A DNA stretch of 64,000 bases from Flavilitoribacter nigricans DSM 23189 = NBRC 102662 (lineage in GTDB: Bacteria; Bacteroidota; Bacteroidia; Chitinophagales; Saprospiraceae). The notes under the pieces were generated by a model that was given only the letters and a program-made list of their open reading frames with translations, was not told the origin of the DNA and did no database searches. Positions 1 through 9,400 of this stretch are shown here, piece by piece. The DNA is taken from positions 62,001-126,000 of the forward strand of contig NZ_PDUD01000004.1 of the NCBI RefSeq assembly GCF_002646595.1, written 5' to 3'. The position numbers and the translations under genes were made by a program. Within the stretch, counting starts at the first letter, position 1. Every line of letters starts with the position of its first letter.

Positions 1-2
1 TG

Positions 3-1214
3 ATCCTGGTGCCTATTGTGGGGGCGCTTATCGCCGGCTTTGGCCTGGAAACGGCCCAGTTCGCGCTGGCCGGTATCCGGAACATTGCGCCTGTAGCGGC
101 GATGTTCATTTTTGCCATCCTGTTTTTCGGGGTCCTTACCGACGCCGGTATGTTCGATCCAATCATTCACCGCATCCTCAAAGCGGTAGGCAATGATCCG
201 GCCCGGATCACCGTGGGCGCTGCCCTGCTGGCCATGATCGTTCACCTGGATGGCTCGGGCGCAGTGACCTTTCTGGTGACCATCCCGGCCATGTTGCCGC
301 TTTTTGACCGGATGGGTATGGATCGCCGGGTATTGGCCTGCGTGGTGGCGCTGGGTGCCGGCACCATGAACATCGTTCCCTGGGGCGGACCAACCCTGCG
401 GGCGGCAACTGCCCTGAATGTCAGTGTGACGGACCTGTACAATCCGGTTATGATCCCGCAGCTTTGTGGCCTGCTGTTTGTGTTGCTGGTCGCCTTTCGA
501 CTGGGCAAACGCGAAGCCGGGCGGCTGGGTATCCAGACCGGACAGGTGGAGCGTACCGTGTACGTCCGCGAACTTACCGATGCCGAAAAACTCATCCGTC
601 GACCAAAATTGTTCTGGTGGAATATTGCCCTGACGGTGCTGACCATCGGAGCGCTGGTGTCGGGCTATGTCGCTCCGGCTATTGTATTCATGCTGGGCGC
701 TACCCTGGCCCTGATGATCAATTATCCCCGGGTGAAGGACCAGCGGGAGCGCATTAACGCCCACGCGCAGGCGGCCCTGCTGATGGCAAGCATCCTGCTG
801 GCTGCCGGTGTCTTTACCGGTATCATGAAGGAATCGGGAATGATCATCGCCATGGCCCAGGAAGCGGTAGCGGTGATCCCGCGGAGTATCGGGCAGTACA
901 TTCCGGTGATCCTGGCCGTGGCCAGTATGCCGCTGAGTCTGGTTTTTGATCCCGACTCTTTCTATTTCGGATTTTTGCCCATCATAGCGGAAGTGGGAAA
1001 TGAACTGGGCGTGGCGCCCGTCGCTATGGGGCAGGCCGCCATTTTGGGGCAGATGACCACCGGCTTCCCGCTCAGTCCACTCACGGCTACTACTTTTTTA
1101 CTGATCGGACTGACCGATATAGAACTGGCCGATCACCAGAAATTCACCTTTAAATATGCCTTCCTGACTACCATCGTCATGACGGTGGTGGCGGTCCTGA
1201 TCGGTACCCTTTAG
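3..1214 (+). CDS. CitMHS-family transporter, 5' partial
   Basis: The reading frame is open to the left edge, so the N-terminus lies outside the window; the first possible start inside is a GTG at position 9, but about 30 residues seem to be missing compared with CitM-type transporters (about 430 aa). The protein is a string of hydrophobic helices. It carries the two family signatures: an N-terminal HLDGSG segment followed by [16 protein letters not shown], and a C-terminal [10 protein letters not shown] segment followed by [14 protein letters not shown]. Members import divalent-metal complexes of citrate or related carboxylates with protons. It sits 14 bp before an AtuA-like gene pair on the same strand, so the substrate may be a branched or tricarboxylic acid degraded by those proteins; that link is inference. 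Confidence 0.85.
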   Translation: MLVPIVGALIAGFGLETAQFALAGIRNIAPVAAMFIFAILFFGVLTDAGMFDPIIHRILKAVGNDPARITVGAALLAMIVHLDGSGAVTFLVTIPAMLPLFDRMGMDRRVLACVVALGAGTMNIVPWGGPTLRAATALNVSVTDLYNPVMIPQLCGLLFVLLVAFRLGKREAGRLGIQTGQVERTVYVRELTDAEKLIRRPKLFWWNIALTVLTIGALVSGYVAPAIVFMLGATLALMINYPRVKDQRERINAHAQAALLMASILLAAGVFTGIMKESGMIIAMAQEAVAVIPRSIGQYIPVILAVASMPLSLVFDPDSFYFGFLPIIAEVGNELGVAPVAMGQAAILGQMTTGFPLSPLTATTFLLIGLTDIELADHQKFTFKYAFLTTIVMTVVAVLIGTL

Positions 1215-1228
1215 AACCGGTACCAACG

Positions 1229-2608
1229 ATGGCCGGACCAACTGATAAGCAAAGAACAATGAACGACTCCCAAGATAAGATCATTCGCATCGGCTCCGGA
1301 GCCGGTTACAGCGGCGACCGCATTGAACCCGCCGTGGAACTGGCGGAGCGGGGCCAGCTGCACTATCTCGCTTTTGAATGTCTGGCCGAACGAACGATCG
1401 CCCTGGCGCAGCAGCGTCGGCAGCGCGATCCGCAGGCCGGTTACGATCCGCTGCTGGACCTACGGATGCGGGCCTGTCTGCCACCGGCGCGCCGCAATGG
1501 TGTCCGGATCATCTCCAATATGGGGGCGGCCAATCCGGTGGCGGCTATGGAACGCACCGTGGCGATTGCCCGGGAACTGGGATTACAGGGGTTAAAAATA
1601 GCCGCCATCACCGGTGACGATGTACTGGAACAGATCCAGAGACGGGATTTCCCCATCCTCGAAACCGGAGGACGACTGGAGGACCTGCGGCCGCAAATCA
1701 TCTCCGCTAATGCTTACCTGGGGGTAACTCCTATCGTGGCGGCGCTGGCGGCAGGAGCGGATGTGATCCTGACCGGCCGGGTGGCCGATCCGGCGCTCTT
1801 CCTGGCGCCCCTGATCCATGAATTCGGCTGGTCGCCGGAGGATTATCATTTGCTGGGTAAAGGTACGGTACTGGGGCACCTGCTCGAATGTGCCGGCCAC
1901 GTCAGCGGTGGTTACTTCGCCGATCCGGGCGTGAAAGAGGTCCCGGACCTGGCCAGGCTGGGTTTCCCGATTGCTGAAGTGCGGGCCGACGGGGACTTTA
2001 TCCTTACTAAATTGCCGGGTACCGGCGGCATGATCACCCCGGCTACCTGTAAGGAACAATTGCTTTACGAAATACACGACCCGACTGAATACCTCACCCC
2101 GGATGTGGTGGCCGATCTTAGCGGTGTAACCTTTCGCGAGACGGGAAAGGATCGGGTCGAGGTGACCGGCGGGAGCGGAAAAGTTCGGACCGGTTTATTG
2201 AAAGTATCGGTGGGTTTTCGGGATGGATTTATCGGAGAGGGACAGATCAGCTACGGCGGTGCCGGGGCGGTTGCGCGGGGAGAACTGGCGCTGGATATCG
2301 TGCGGCAGCGGCTGGACGCTACTGGCGTCGGCGCTCAGGAACTGCGTTTCGACCTCATGGGCGTCAATTCCCTGTACGGCAATACCCTATCTGTTGGAGA
2401 ACCGGCTGAAGTGCGGGTTCGCGTTGCCGGCCGCACCGAAAACCGCGCCGAAGCCGTCCGGATCGGCAACGAAGTGGAATCGCTTTACACCAACGGCCCG
2501 GCGGGTGGGGGAGGAGCGACCAAGTCGGTAGGGGAGATTATCGCCATAAATTCTATTTTAATCGATTCGTCCGAGGTGGACCCGAAAGTCACTTACAAAA
2601 CGGTTTAA
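1229..2608 (+). CDS. AtuA/DUF1446 family protein
   Basis: A soluble protein of 459 aa (449 if the second ATG at 1259 is used; either is possible and neither has a strong ribosome site). It starts with IRIGSGAGYSGDRIEPA and has the glycine-rich segments LTGRVADPALFLAPL and GTGGMITPATCKEQLLYEI typical of the DUF1446 family. The family is named after atuA of the Pseudomonas acyclic-terpene utilisation cluster; its reaction is unknown. It is followed after one base by a short protein matching the C-terminal domain of longer AtuA proteins, so the two probably form one complex. The gene lies between that partner and the CitMHS transporter, suggesting catabolism of an imported organic acid. Confidence 0.8.
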   Translation: MAGPTDKQRTMNDSQDKIIRIGSGAGYSGDRIEPAVELAERGQLHYLAFECLAERTIALAQQRRQRDPQAGYDPLLDLRMRACLPPARRNGVRIISNMGAANPVAAMERTVAIARELGLQGLKIAAITGDDVLEQIQRRDFPILETGGRLEDLRPQIISANAYLGVTPIVAALAAGADVILTGRVADPALFLAPLIHEFGWSPEDYHLLGKGTVLGHLLECAGHVSGGYFADPGVKEVPDLARLGFPIAEVRADGDFILTKLPGTGGMITPATCKEQLLYEIHDPTEYLTPDVVADLSGVTFRETGKDRVEVTGGSGKVRTGLLKVSVGFRDGFIGEGQISYGGAGAVARGELALDIVRQRLDATGVGAQELRFDLMGVNSLYGNTLSVGEPAEVRVRVAGRTENRAEAVRIGNEVESLYTNGPAGGGGATKSVGEIIAINSILIDSSEVDPKVTYKTV

Positions 2609-2609
2609 G

Positions 2610-2909
2610 ATGAAACTCAGAGCCATTGCCCATTCTCGTACCGGAGACAAAGGGAATATTGCCAATATTTCGGTGATCGCCTTCCGGGAAGAGGATTACC
2701 CTTTACTCCTGGAACGGGTGACCGCCGCCCGGGTCAAAAATTTTCTGTCGGATGTGGTGAAAGGGGAAGTATTGCGGTACGAGCTGCCGAATATTGCGGC
2801 CCTGAATTTCGTTCTGCACGACGGTTTGGGCGGCGGCGTAACGCGATCCCTGGCGCTGGACAAGCACGGAAAATCGCTCTCCTCGGCCTTGCTGGACCTG
2901 GAGATCTAG
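2610..2909 (+). CDS. AtuA-related small subunit
   Basis: A 99-aa protein whose start KLRAIAHSRTGDKGNIANIS and central FVLHDGLGGGVTRSL are typical of the C-terminal domain that follows DUF1446 in single-chain AtuA proteins. Here the domain is a separate gene beginning one base after the stop of the DUF1446 gene, so the two are almost certainly co-translated. It has no signal peptide or membrane helix. The function is unknown; by position it is the small subunit of an enzyme acting on a carboxylate or an acyl-CoA derivative. Confidence 0.75.
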   Translation: MKLRAIAHSRTGDKGNIANISVIAFREEDYPLLLERVTAARVKNFLSDVVKGEVLRYELPNIAALNFVLHDGLGGGVTRSLALDKHGKSLSSALLDLEI

Positions 2910-2989
2910 CGCCGAAAAGTGTTGACAAAAGAACTTTTCCTAAATGATTGTCGGCAAAATTTTTCAAAAATAAGATGGTTCCCAAAAGA

Positions 2990-3108
2990 GGTGCAGCGCA
3001 CCGTACGATCTTCAGGGAAGAGAAGTGAAGATTTTTCAGGTGCAGCGCACCGTCCTGGCCAGGTTACCGTAGTTGAGGCCGCTGGGTGCATAGAATAGAG
3101 TGCTGCAC
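2990..3108. repeat. Cluster of GGTGC-N3-GCACC palindromes
   Basis: The 311-bp gap 2910-3220 holds no gene. Inside it the 15-mer GGTGCAGCGCACCGT occurs exactly at 2990-3004 and 3039-3053, each copy containing a GGTGC/GCACC inverted repeat with a 3-base loop. A third, looser palindrome (GGTGCA at 3085-3090, TGCACC at 3103-3108) follows. The block lies between the convergent AtuA operon and the acetyltransferase gene. It may be a REP-like element or a bidirectional transcription end; no T-run follows the stems. Confidence 0.6.
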
Positions 3109-3220
3109 CTCAGCTTAACTATGACTGAGCACCTAAGTTTGATTCTCGATAAATCCGAAGGAGAGAATGAAAAGATCCGGCGTAGCGAACCTATTTTCCC
3201 CTACGCCGTAATTTACTCTT

Positions 3221-3778
3221 TCAAGCCTGGCGGCCCTCCCATTCTTCCCGGCTGATGGCGAGCAGATTTTCATCCACCCACTTGCCGTGCTTTTTAAATC
3301 CTTTCTCTATGTAGCGGACCAGGCGCATTCCATTTTTTTGCAATACCCGTTCGCTGGCCTTGTTCCAGATCGCGTGGCAGGCTTCGATCTCACGGGCCTG
3401 TAGTTGCGTGAACCCAAATTCGATAACAGCCCCAACCGCTTCGCTCATGATGCCTTTTCCCTGGTGGTCCGGATGGGTCCAGAAACCGATGTTCCACCCG
3501 CCGGCTTCGGAGGTGGGTCGGATGGAGATGCGCCCGTAAAAGTCGGAAGTATGTTTGTCCGCGATGGTAAAAGCGTAAGCCTCTCCCCGTTCCCAGGCTG
3601 AGATCGCACGCTGGAGCGGCTCCTCCAATTCCTCCATGTTCTCGGGCGGATACCAGAGCATCCCATCCGTAAAACCCGGATAACGACTGGCGGAGAAAAT
3701 AAAGGGCAGGTCTTCCGGGGCGGGCATGCCGAGCCGCAGGCGGAGCGTTTCCAGGGTGAAATTTCCGGATAGTAGCAT
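3221..3778 (-). CDS. GNAT acetyltransferase (RimJ/RimL type)
   Basis: A 185-aa protein of the GNAT fold. The N-terminus (FTLETLRLRLGMPAPEDLPF) is the usual RimJ/RimL opening, and the acetyl-CoA pyrophosphate loop is seen as HPDHQGKGIMSEAVGAVIEF around residues 107-126, followed by a strand with NKASERVLQKNGM. Such proteins acetylate the N-terminus of ribosomal proteins or small amines; the substrate cannot be read here. It stands alone, convergent with the AtuA operon and divergent from the NTF2-like gene at 3957. Confidence 0.85.
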   Translation of the reverse strand: MLLSGNFTLETLRLRLGMPAPEDLPFIFSASRYPGFTDGMLWYPPENMEELEEPLQRAISAWERGEAYAFTIADKHTSDFYGRISIRPTSEAGGWNIGFWTHPDHQGKGIMSEAVGAVIEFGFTQLQAREIEACHAIWNKASERVLQKNGMRLVRYIEKGFKKHGKWVDENLLAISREEWEGRQA

Positions 3779-3956
3779 CTTTTCTGATTTTCAACCAGGA
3801 ACTCAGGGGCTTAGTTCCACAGACCGGCCGGCTATTTTTCGTGCTCATTACCCGGCCCGGACCCAATGAAACATCTGTACAATTTTCCCCGTCCGAAAGC
3901 CCGTAAACTTGCATTGTTAATTCTATTCAACTCATTTAAACCATACGTAAGAGATT

Positions 3957-4421
3957 ATGAAAACTAAACTGTTTTTCTTTTTGGCATTAGTAGCTTTTAG
4001 TAACGCTGTTATGGCTCAGGCCGAAATGTCCACAGATGAAGCGGAGATCAAAACACTGGTACAGACCCTGGTTAATGGATTACTCAAAAAAAATGCGGAA
4101 CTGATGGGGACGAGCCTCGCGGATGATGTGGTATTCATTACCCCCGGCGGGCACCTGTTGAACAGCCGGCAGGAAGTAGTAAGCTTTCACGAGCAGGCTT
4201 TAAAAATGATGCCACCCAATTATACGTTCTCCGTTGAAGTAAAGGATGTTCAGTTTGTCCGCCCGGATCTGGCTATCGCCCGCATTTCCGGCAGCGGCTC
4301 CTTTGAAATGGAAGGCAAAAAAATGATGGATGTACAACACGCCGGCATTACCGCGATCAAGGAAAATGGTAGCTGGAAGATCATCCACTTCGGAGCTACG
4401 CCCGTACAACCTCAGGGCTAA
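3957..4421 (+). CDS. Secreted NTF2-like (SnoaL/DUF4440) protein
   Basis: A 154-aa protein with a signal peptide of about 21 residues ending in VMAQA, then one NTF2-like cone-fold domain: TDEAEIKTLVQTLVNGLLKK (first helix), DDVVFITPGG, and the C-terminal strand ENGSWKIIHFGATPV. Members of this superfamily bind or isomerise small ligands, and many are of unknown role. The signal peptide places it in the periplasm. It appears to be a single-gene unit between two minus-strand genes. Confidence 0.7.
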   Translation: MKTKLFFFLALVAFSNAVMAQAEMSTDEAEIKTLVQTLVNGLLKKNAELMGTSLADDVVFITPGGHLLNSRQEVVSFHEQALKMMPPNYTFSVEVKDVQFVRPDLAIARISGSGSFEMEGKKMMDVQHAGITAIKENGSWKIIHFGATPVQPQG

Positions 4422-4534
4422 AACTAAACACCGTGCTTAGGTCTACCTGACCGGTTGCCGGTTGCCTCTTTAAAGCAGGCAGCCGGCAATTTTTTTCCCA
4501 GCCCGTCCGTCATGCAATTGAATAAAGTATACGA

Positions 4535-5749
4535 TCAGGGAGCCGCAAAGGCCCCGGCCGCCCGTTTTTTGCCGTAAGGGCGCCCCAAAAAATCAAGCTT
4601 TGGCTCCGTGGTGCCGCTTATATAGTGCCGGACCGGGCTGGCGGTTTTCAGCTGGTAGTTCGCTCCCTCCAGGTCTGCAAATTGTGGATCCTTTCCCCAT
4701 TGCTGCCGGAGTGATGTTGCTGGGAGTTGCGGTTCGCGACCGGGATCATCCACCCGGTACCAGTAATTATCCGAAAAGTCGAAACTCTCCGGACGGGTAT
4801 GGGCCCCGGTATTAACTTCCGTGCGCAGCGGCCCGTAATAGATGAGATTATTCGCAAAGACATTATCGCCGCAGGCCACAAATCGCCCGGGATCCACGGT
4901 TTCCTGCAGGATGCGCAGTACCCAGGCGGACGGCAGGATGATGGTGTTGTTGATCACCTTTACCCGCACGGCCCCCACGTAGGCGATCGCGGCATCGGAA
5001 CCGACGATGAGGTTGGCGTAAACCTGCAGATCCGCAGCTTCGTAAGTCGCGTCTGACGGACGAAAATAGGGAAGGCCGGTGCTGCCGCCCAGATTGAGTG
5101 TACGCAGACCACCGTTTCTGAAATGGTTCCTTTCAATGGAGATGCGAGCTGATCCCCCTTTTACCTGGATCGAATTGCTGCCCATATTTTCGAAGCGGGA
5201 CGCACTTATGGTACCGTCGTGACAGCCGACCAGATCGATGCCGCTGCCCCCGTCCGCCCCGTTGGTGAACTGGCAGCGATCAATGGAAAAATGGTCCAGC
5301 CCGGATAACTTCAGCAGATCGTTATTACCCCGCCCTTTCAGGTCCCGAAACCTACAGTCCGCCAGTTCAATGTGGTGCGCCGGATCGGTATAGTCTCCTC
5401 CGTCGTCGATATTCAGGCCGTTCTGGGTCTGCCCTTCGAAGGTGAAACCGCTAATGGTGAGGTAGGCCGGATCGGACAGGTGCCAGGCAAAACGGCCGCC
5501 GGAAATGACTACCGATCCGGAAGCGGCGGCAATTATGTAGATCCGGGCGCCGGCCCGCCCCTGCAGTCCGATGACGCTTTGTTCGCCGGGATAACGACCG
5601 GGATGGAACAATAAGGTGTCTCCGGGCTGGGCCCGCCGGGCGGCTGCTTCCAGGTTGGCGTAAGTCTGATCCGGCCCGATAGGCAACACGGCTGCCGCCA
5701 GAGAAGATCCGCCGGCCATGAACAGCGCAACCAGGAGCAGTTTATTCAT
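4535..5749 (-). CDS. Secreted right-handed beta-helix protein
   Basis: A 404-aa protein with a signal peptide (cleavage near SLAAA at residues 16-20). The mature part begins with PDQTYANLEAAARRAQPGDT, the usual entry of parallel beta-helix polysaccharide lyases and related enzymes, and continues with repeated short strands such as HIELADCRFRDL, FSIDRCQFTNG, GTISASRFENMG and ISIERNHFRNGG. The asparagine/glycine-rich turns fit a right-handed beta-helix. It may be a polysaccharide lyase or a surface binding protein; catalytic residues could not be assigned. Its start overlaps the end of the upstream GH43-like gene by 8 bases, so the two are co-translated. Confidence 0.7.
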   Translation of the reverse strand: MNKLLLVALFMAGGSSLAAAVLPIGPDQTYANLEAAARRAQPGDTLLFHPGRYPGEQSVIGLQGRAGARIYIIAAASGSVVISGGRFAWHLSDPAYLTISGFTFEGQTQNGLNIDDGGDYTDPAHHIELADCRFRDLKGRGNNDLLKLSGLDHFSIDRCQFTNGADGGSGIDLVGCHDGTISASRFENMGSNSIQVKGGSARISIERNHFRNGGLRTLNLGGSTGLPYFRPSDATYEAADLQVYANLIVGSDAAIAYVGAVRVKVINNTIILPSAWVLRILQETVDPGRFVACGDNVFANNLIYYGPLRTEVNTGAHTRPESFDFSDNYWYRVDDPGREPQLPATSLRQQWGKDPQFADLEGANYQLKTASPVRHYISGTTEPKLDFLGRPYGKKRAAGAFAAP

Positions 5750-6692
5750 CCCATTTAAGTTTGGCTAGTTTGACGCCCTGAAAATCGGCAATATCGCTGA
5801 TATACCACTGCCCGTCCTCAAAAATTAGTTCCGGTGCCCAGACGGGCAGTTCGGCGATCAGTTTATCATCATTGTTGACCCCGAAATTGTAGGGATCCGT
5901 CGAGCGGTAAACGAAGGTAGTGCCGGTAGAGGATGAGGAGCGGAACAGGAAATAGTAATCACCGTATTGCTGCACAAATGGGCTCTCGGCACTGACCGCG
6001 CCGTTGCCCGCCCGGCCGCCTTCGGAGACGATGGTGTAGTCACTCCACCGCTTCAGGTCCTTTGAGGTGCGCACGTTGACGAAGCCCCGCAGCCAGCCGT
6101 CGCGGGCCACGGTGGAAATGGTGGAATAGGCAAAAAAGGTGTCGCCTTCCCGCATAACCATCACATCCCGGCCGCCTTGTTCGTAAAGCAGATTGTTGTC
6201 GTCTTTAAAACGGGGACGGGTATAATTCGCTCCATCCTCCGAGGTCATGATCCGGATCCCGGCTGAATTATAAAAGCAGTAATAGGTGCCGTCGATCTCC
6301 AGAAAATAAGGTGCCTGCATGGTCTCCTTCCGCCCGTCCTTTTGTTCGCCCCATTCCGTCTGGGCTCTGGCGGCTATTCCCCGTTGCTCCCAGAGTTTAC
6401 CGTCGGAGAGGGACTGGCCTTGCCAGGCGTACAGTAAGCGGCTGACCCCGGTGCCGCGCATGCAGGCCCAGAGGTGCCAGTGTCCGTCCCGGTCCTTGAC
6501 GAAGCCGTGATCCACGACGTGCTGTTTAGCAGGGTCCGGTCCGTTCAGGCTATCGAGATCGGGCGCAGCGCCGATCCGCCAGAATTCACCGTCAATGACG
6601 GGTACCGGAGCCGAATCGGGTGCTTCCTTAGACGTACAGGCCAAACAAGTGAGTAAACCTATTATTCCCGTAAGGGCGATCCATCTTTCCAT
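5742..6692 (-). CDS. GH43/GH32-like five-bladed propeller lipoprotein
   Basis: A 316-aa protein with a lipoprotein signal (LLTCLAC, lipid cysteine at residue 19). The mature region shows propeller-type repeats with aromatic and acidic turns: VKDRDGHWHLWACMRG, APYFLEIDGTYYCFYNSAG, VMREGDTFFAYSTIS and SPFVQQYGDYYFLFRSS, ending in APELIFEDGQWYISDI. These resemble glycoside hydrolase clans with GH43/GH32-type folds. The exact family and whether it is catalytic are not clear. It is directly upstream of, and overlaps, the beta-helix gene, suggesting joint action on a plant or algal polysaccharide at the cell surface. Confidence 0.65.
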   Translation of the reverse strand: MERWIALTGIIGLLTCLACTSKEAPDSAPVPVIDGEFWRIGAAPDLDSLNGPDPAKQHVVDHGFVKDRDGHWHLWACMRGTGVSRLLYAWQGQSLSDGKLWEQRGIAARAQTEWGEQKDGRKETMQAPYFLEIDGTYYCFYNSAGIRIMTSEDGANYTRPRFKDDNNLLYEQGGRDVMVMREGDTFFAYSTISTVARDGWLRGFVNVRTSKDLKRWSDYTIVSEGGRAGNGAVSAESPFVQQYGDYYFLFRSSSSTGTTFVYRSTDPYNFGVNNDDKLIAELPVWAPELIFEDGQWYISDIADFQGVKLAKLKWDE

Positions 6693-6764
6693 TTTTTCCC
6701 TGTTTTTACTGGAAATTAGGTGTTTAGCCGAAGTTCACCGTCCTGCGCTTGTGGGTACCGCCGG

Positions 6765-8075
6765 TTAATTACGGACAAACTGGCCGCCGATCAGGAGAAT
6801 AATGCTCAGGATCACGACTAAATAGAGATAGTGCCCGGGTAAGGAGGCGGAGGGGGCATGCCGATTGGTCCAGCCGGCCTCGCCGAGGTCGTAAACGGCG
6901 TATTGGGTCTCTCCCTGGCTATCCTCGTAATTCAGGTAGGCCGACCGGGACGCTTCGTCGATACCAATTTTCCGGATCGTATACGGGGCAGAAATATTCC
7001 AGTGGAAATTCCAGAAATAATGACTGTTGCAATTCCCGCGGATCAGGTAGTCGTAGCGGGGGGAGATTACCTTACTTATTGCTTCCAGCCGCGAACGGGT
7101 CTCACTAACGGGCCGGATATTGAAAGGAATATTGATCTCACTGGAGATCTGATAGCTGAAATCATAAGCCAGATAGTCCGCAAGGGCCCGGAGCTGGTGC
7201 TGATCCGCAAAAAGCGGACGTTTGGCGGTTTCGATCGCTGCCCGGTATTGGTAAACGTAATTGGAGACCTCCACCGTAGAGTAGGAAATCTGTTCATCCG
7301 GTTGTCGGTCCATTATTCCGCAGGACCATCCCGGTATCGTATCGTAATGAATATTCCCGATCTCGATGGGATAGGTAAGCGGAAGGACTTCGAATTGCTG
7401 ACCGGAAGGCGGCCGGTAATATTCCCGATAAAACTGATCAATAAGCTCGGGGAGCTGGTAGCTTTCTTTCAGCTCTGTAACTTCCTGCGGATCTTTTGCA
7501 CCAAGTTGCCGGCTTTCCAGGGTCCGAAAATACGCCAGATAATTTGCCGGCATTTCTCTTGCTTCCTCCAATAACTGCATCTCATTCAGGTAAGCGGCCG
7601 AACGGGAAAAACGGACGATGATCTTGCGGTAGGCTTCATCCGGGGTGAAAACTGCGTCGAAGCGGGAGACCAGGCTATCCTTCACCTGGAACTGGGACGG
7701 TGGCACATTGAAATAAACAAGATCCCGATAGATCGCATCGGCCCGCAGTCGCAGAAAATGGCTGGTAATCGTATCGTAATTGGCGTTCATCAGCACGATT
7801 ATTTCCGCCAGCAGAGAATGATCGTCGCCGAGCAGGCGAATGACTTCCCGGAGCCGCTCACTGGTGTTGATCTCGTGGGTATACCCCTGGACGTTGAATA
7901 GAAAGGAATCCACTGTCCAGGCCGCAGAGGCAGTTAGCTGCTCTGAACTAAAGCCTTCCCGCAAAACCGATTGGGCAGATACCGGAGCCGTCAGCAGCAG
8001 CGTTATCCCGATCAGCAGATAATAATGGAGGAGGGAATTTTTCCTTGTAAGTCTGGCTATTTCCATGTTCAGCAA
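6765..8075 (-). CDS. Unknown envelope protein with signal peptide and C-terminal anchor
   Basis: Not recognised. It is 436 aa (433 if the second Met is used) with a cleavable signal ending in PVSAQS around residue 35, a long soluble middle rich in Tyr, Arg and Glu, and one C-terminal membrane helix (YLYLVVILSIILLIGGQF) followed by only two or three residues. The topology predicts a large periplasmic domain anchored by its tail in the inner membrane. It has the general look of transglutaminase-like or DUF-type periplasmic proteins, but no catalytic motif was seen. It lies 88 bp downstream of a small membrane-protein gene on the same strand. Confidence 0.6.
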   Translation of the reverse strand: MLNMEIARLTRKNSLLHYYLLIGITLLLTAPVSAQSVLREGFSSEQLTASAAWTVDSFLFNVQGYTHEINTSERLREVIRLLGDDHSLLAEIIVLMNANYDTITSHFLRLRADAIYRDLVYFNVPPSQFQVKDSLVSRFDAVFTPDEAYRKIIVRFSRSAAYLNEMQLLEEAREMPANYLAYFRTLESRQLGAKDPQEVTELKESYQLPELIDQFYREYYRPPSGQQFEVLPLTYPIEIGNIHYDTIPGWSCGIMDRQPDEQISYSTVEVSNYVYQYRAAIETAKRPLFADQHQLRALADYLAYDFSYQISSEINIPFNIRPVSETRSRLEAISKVISPRYDYLIRGNCNSHYFWNFHWNISAPYTIRKIGIDEASRSAYLNYEDSQGETQYAVYDLGEAGWTNRHAPSASLPGHYLYLVVILSIILLIGGQFVRN

Positions 8076-8163
8076 TTCAGTTTTCGGGTAAAGAGGGACT
8101 ACCCGGTAGATGCAGAGAACTGCTGAAAGGTTGGATAGGAGCCGGATCCGCTGGGGCTAAATT

Positions 8164-8673
8164 TTACTTTTCCGTCCAGACTTGTTGTAGCGCTCTTATC
8201 TGGGGATCTACATAAAGCACCGGCTGACCGGGGTCCCGGATTCCGGCCGGCCATTCGTCGGGATAATCCTGCCAGGGGTACAGATCGTGGAGTAGTACAA
8301 AACGTTCGCCGTTTTCCAGTTCCATAATGGTCTGCAACTGCAGATAATTGGTATGACTTTGCTTTCCGACCTGCATGACGATGTACTGCCAGTTGAAGAC
8401 AAGACGCCGGATGGGTTGCTGCTCAAATATCGTTTGCCGCCCGGAAAGAAGAGACACACTCCGTTCGGCGGGGTAAAAGATCAGTTTCCCATCAAATCGA
8501 ATGGCGTTCATCAGCCCCAGGAATAAACTGATGAAGAGGAGGACCAAGACGGGAGCACTCCGAATCATAATGGTGAGGAAAACAAACACGACGATCAGCG
8601 TGATCACTATCTTTTGGAGCAGATCATTCCAGCTGCTTTCCCTTTTATATTTTAAAACGATCTTCTCGCTCAT
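8164..8673 (-). CDS. Small membrane protein, unknown
   Basis: A 169-aa protein. A basic N-terminus is followed by two adjacent hydrophobic helices (residues about 20-42 and 43-58: IVITLIVVFVFLTIMI, VLVLLFISLFLGLM), then a soluble domain of about 110 residues with the beta-rich pattern of a PH-like or bacterial DUF domain (LIFYPAERSVSLLSGRQTIF). No family was recognised. Position suggests co-transcription with the anchored protein gene downstream (ends at 6765). Confidence 0.6.
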   Translation of the reverse strand: MSEKIVLKYKRESSWNDLLQKIVITLIVVFVFLTIMIRSAPVLVLLFISLFLGLMNAIRFDGKLIFYPAERSVSLLSGRQTIFEQQPIRRLVFNWQYIVMQVGKQSHTNYLQLQTIMELENGERFVLLHDLYPWQDYPDEWPAGIRDPGQPVLYVDPQIRALQQVWTEK

Positions 8674-8733
8674 GTCGCTAAAATACGTAAGTGGGGCAGA
8701 ATTGAAAATAGTGGAGCATCTGCGGCCATATTT

Positions 8734-9216
8734 TTAATCCCTATCCGCCAGCAGCCAGCGTTCGATCTGCCGCCGGTGCCGCAGGATGTGCACAATGGCG
8801 TGTTCCATCATTTGTTCTACATCGTAGACCTGCCCCCAGGCGACTTTGATCTTTTTGTCCCGGTCGTGTTCTTCCAGTTTCAGGTCCGGATAATCGGCGA
8901 ACAGTTGCTCGGCGCTCCGGATCACTCCCAGCAGGGCTTCACTGTATGCTTCGGCAGTTTCCAGCTGGTGCCTGTTGGCGTAATCCAGTTGCTCACCCCG
9001 CATCCGCCGGATCTCGATCTCGTAACACAAACCGGCGCGAACGACGTGGGTCAGTACCGTTTGTATGGAGCGGCAATCAGCGTGGCTGGTGTGGGGATCC
9101 CGCACTTTTTGCAGGGTCCCGGGAGATAAGGGATGGATTACGTCGATCAGTTCGCGCATCGCTCTTTCGTACTCATCCAGGAGAGCGCCGACGGCTCCGT
9201 TGTTTCGATAGGTCAT
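8734..9216 (-). CDS. DinB/YfiT-like four-helix protein
   Basis: A 160-aa all-helical protein. It has the spread histidines of the DinB-like metal site: one in the SIQTVLTHVVRAG helix and two in MMEHAIVHILRHRRQIERWL near the C-terminus. Such proteins bind a divalent metal and include thiol transferases and stress-induced proteins; the partner thiol is not known here. It is the first gene of a minus-strand run and is divergent from the radical SAM cluster starting at 9401. Confidence 0.75.
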   Translation of the reverse strand: MTYRNNGAVGALLDEYERAMRELIDVIHPLSPGTLQKVRDPHTSHADCRSIQTVLTHVVRAGLCYEIEIRRMRGEQLDYANRHQLETAEAYSEALLGVIRSAEQLFADYPDLKLEEHDRDKKIKVAWGQVYDVEQMMEHAIVHILRHRRQIERWLLADRD

Positions 9217-9400
9217 GTTGTTAGAAGTTGGGAATTGACGTGTTGATTTGGGTATTGGGTGTTTGCCTGCATCAACTCTATGGGAGGTATTTAAGTTCCG
9301 GTGGTGGGCGCTTTGTCGGTCCGGTTACGCCACCGAAAATTAACAAAACACAAACAGTTTAAATTATTGATTTATGACATAAAAGATTTAAATTTACCCA

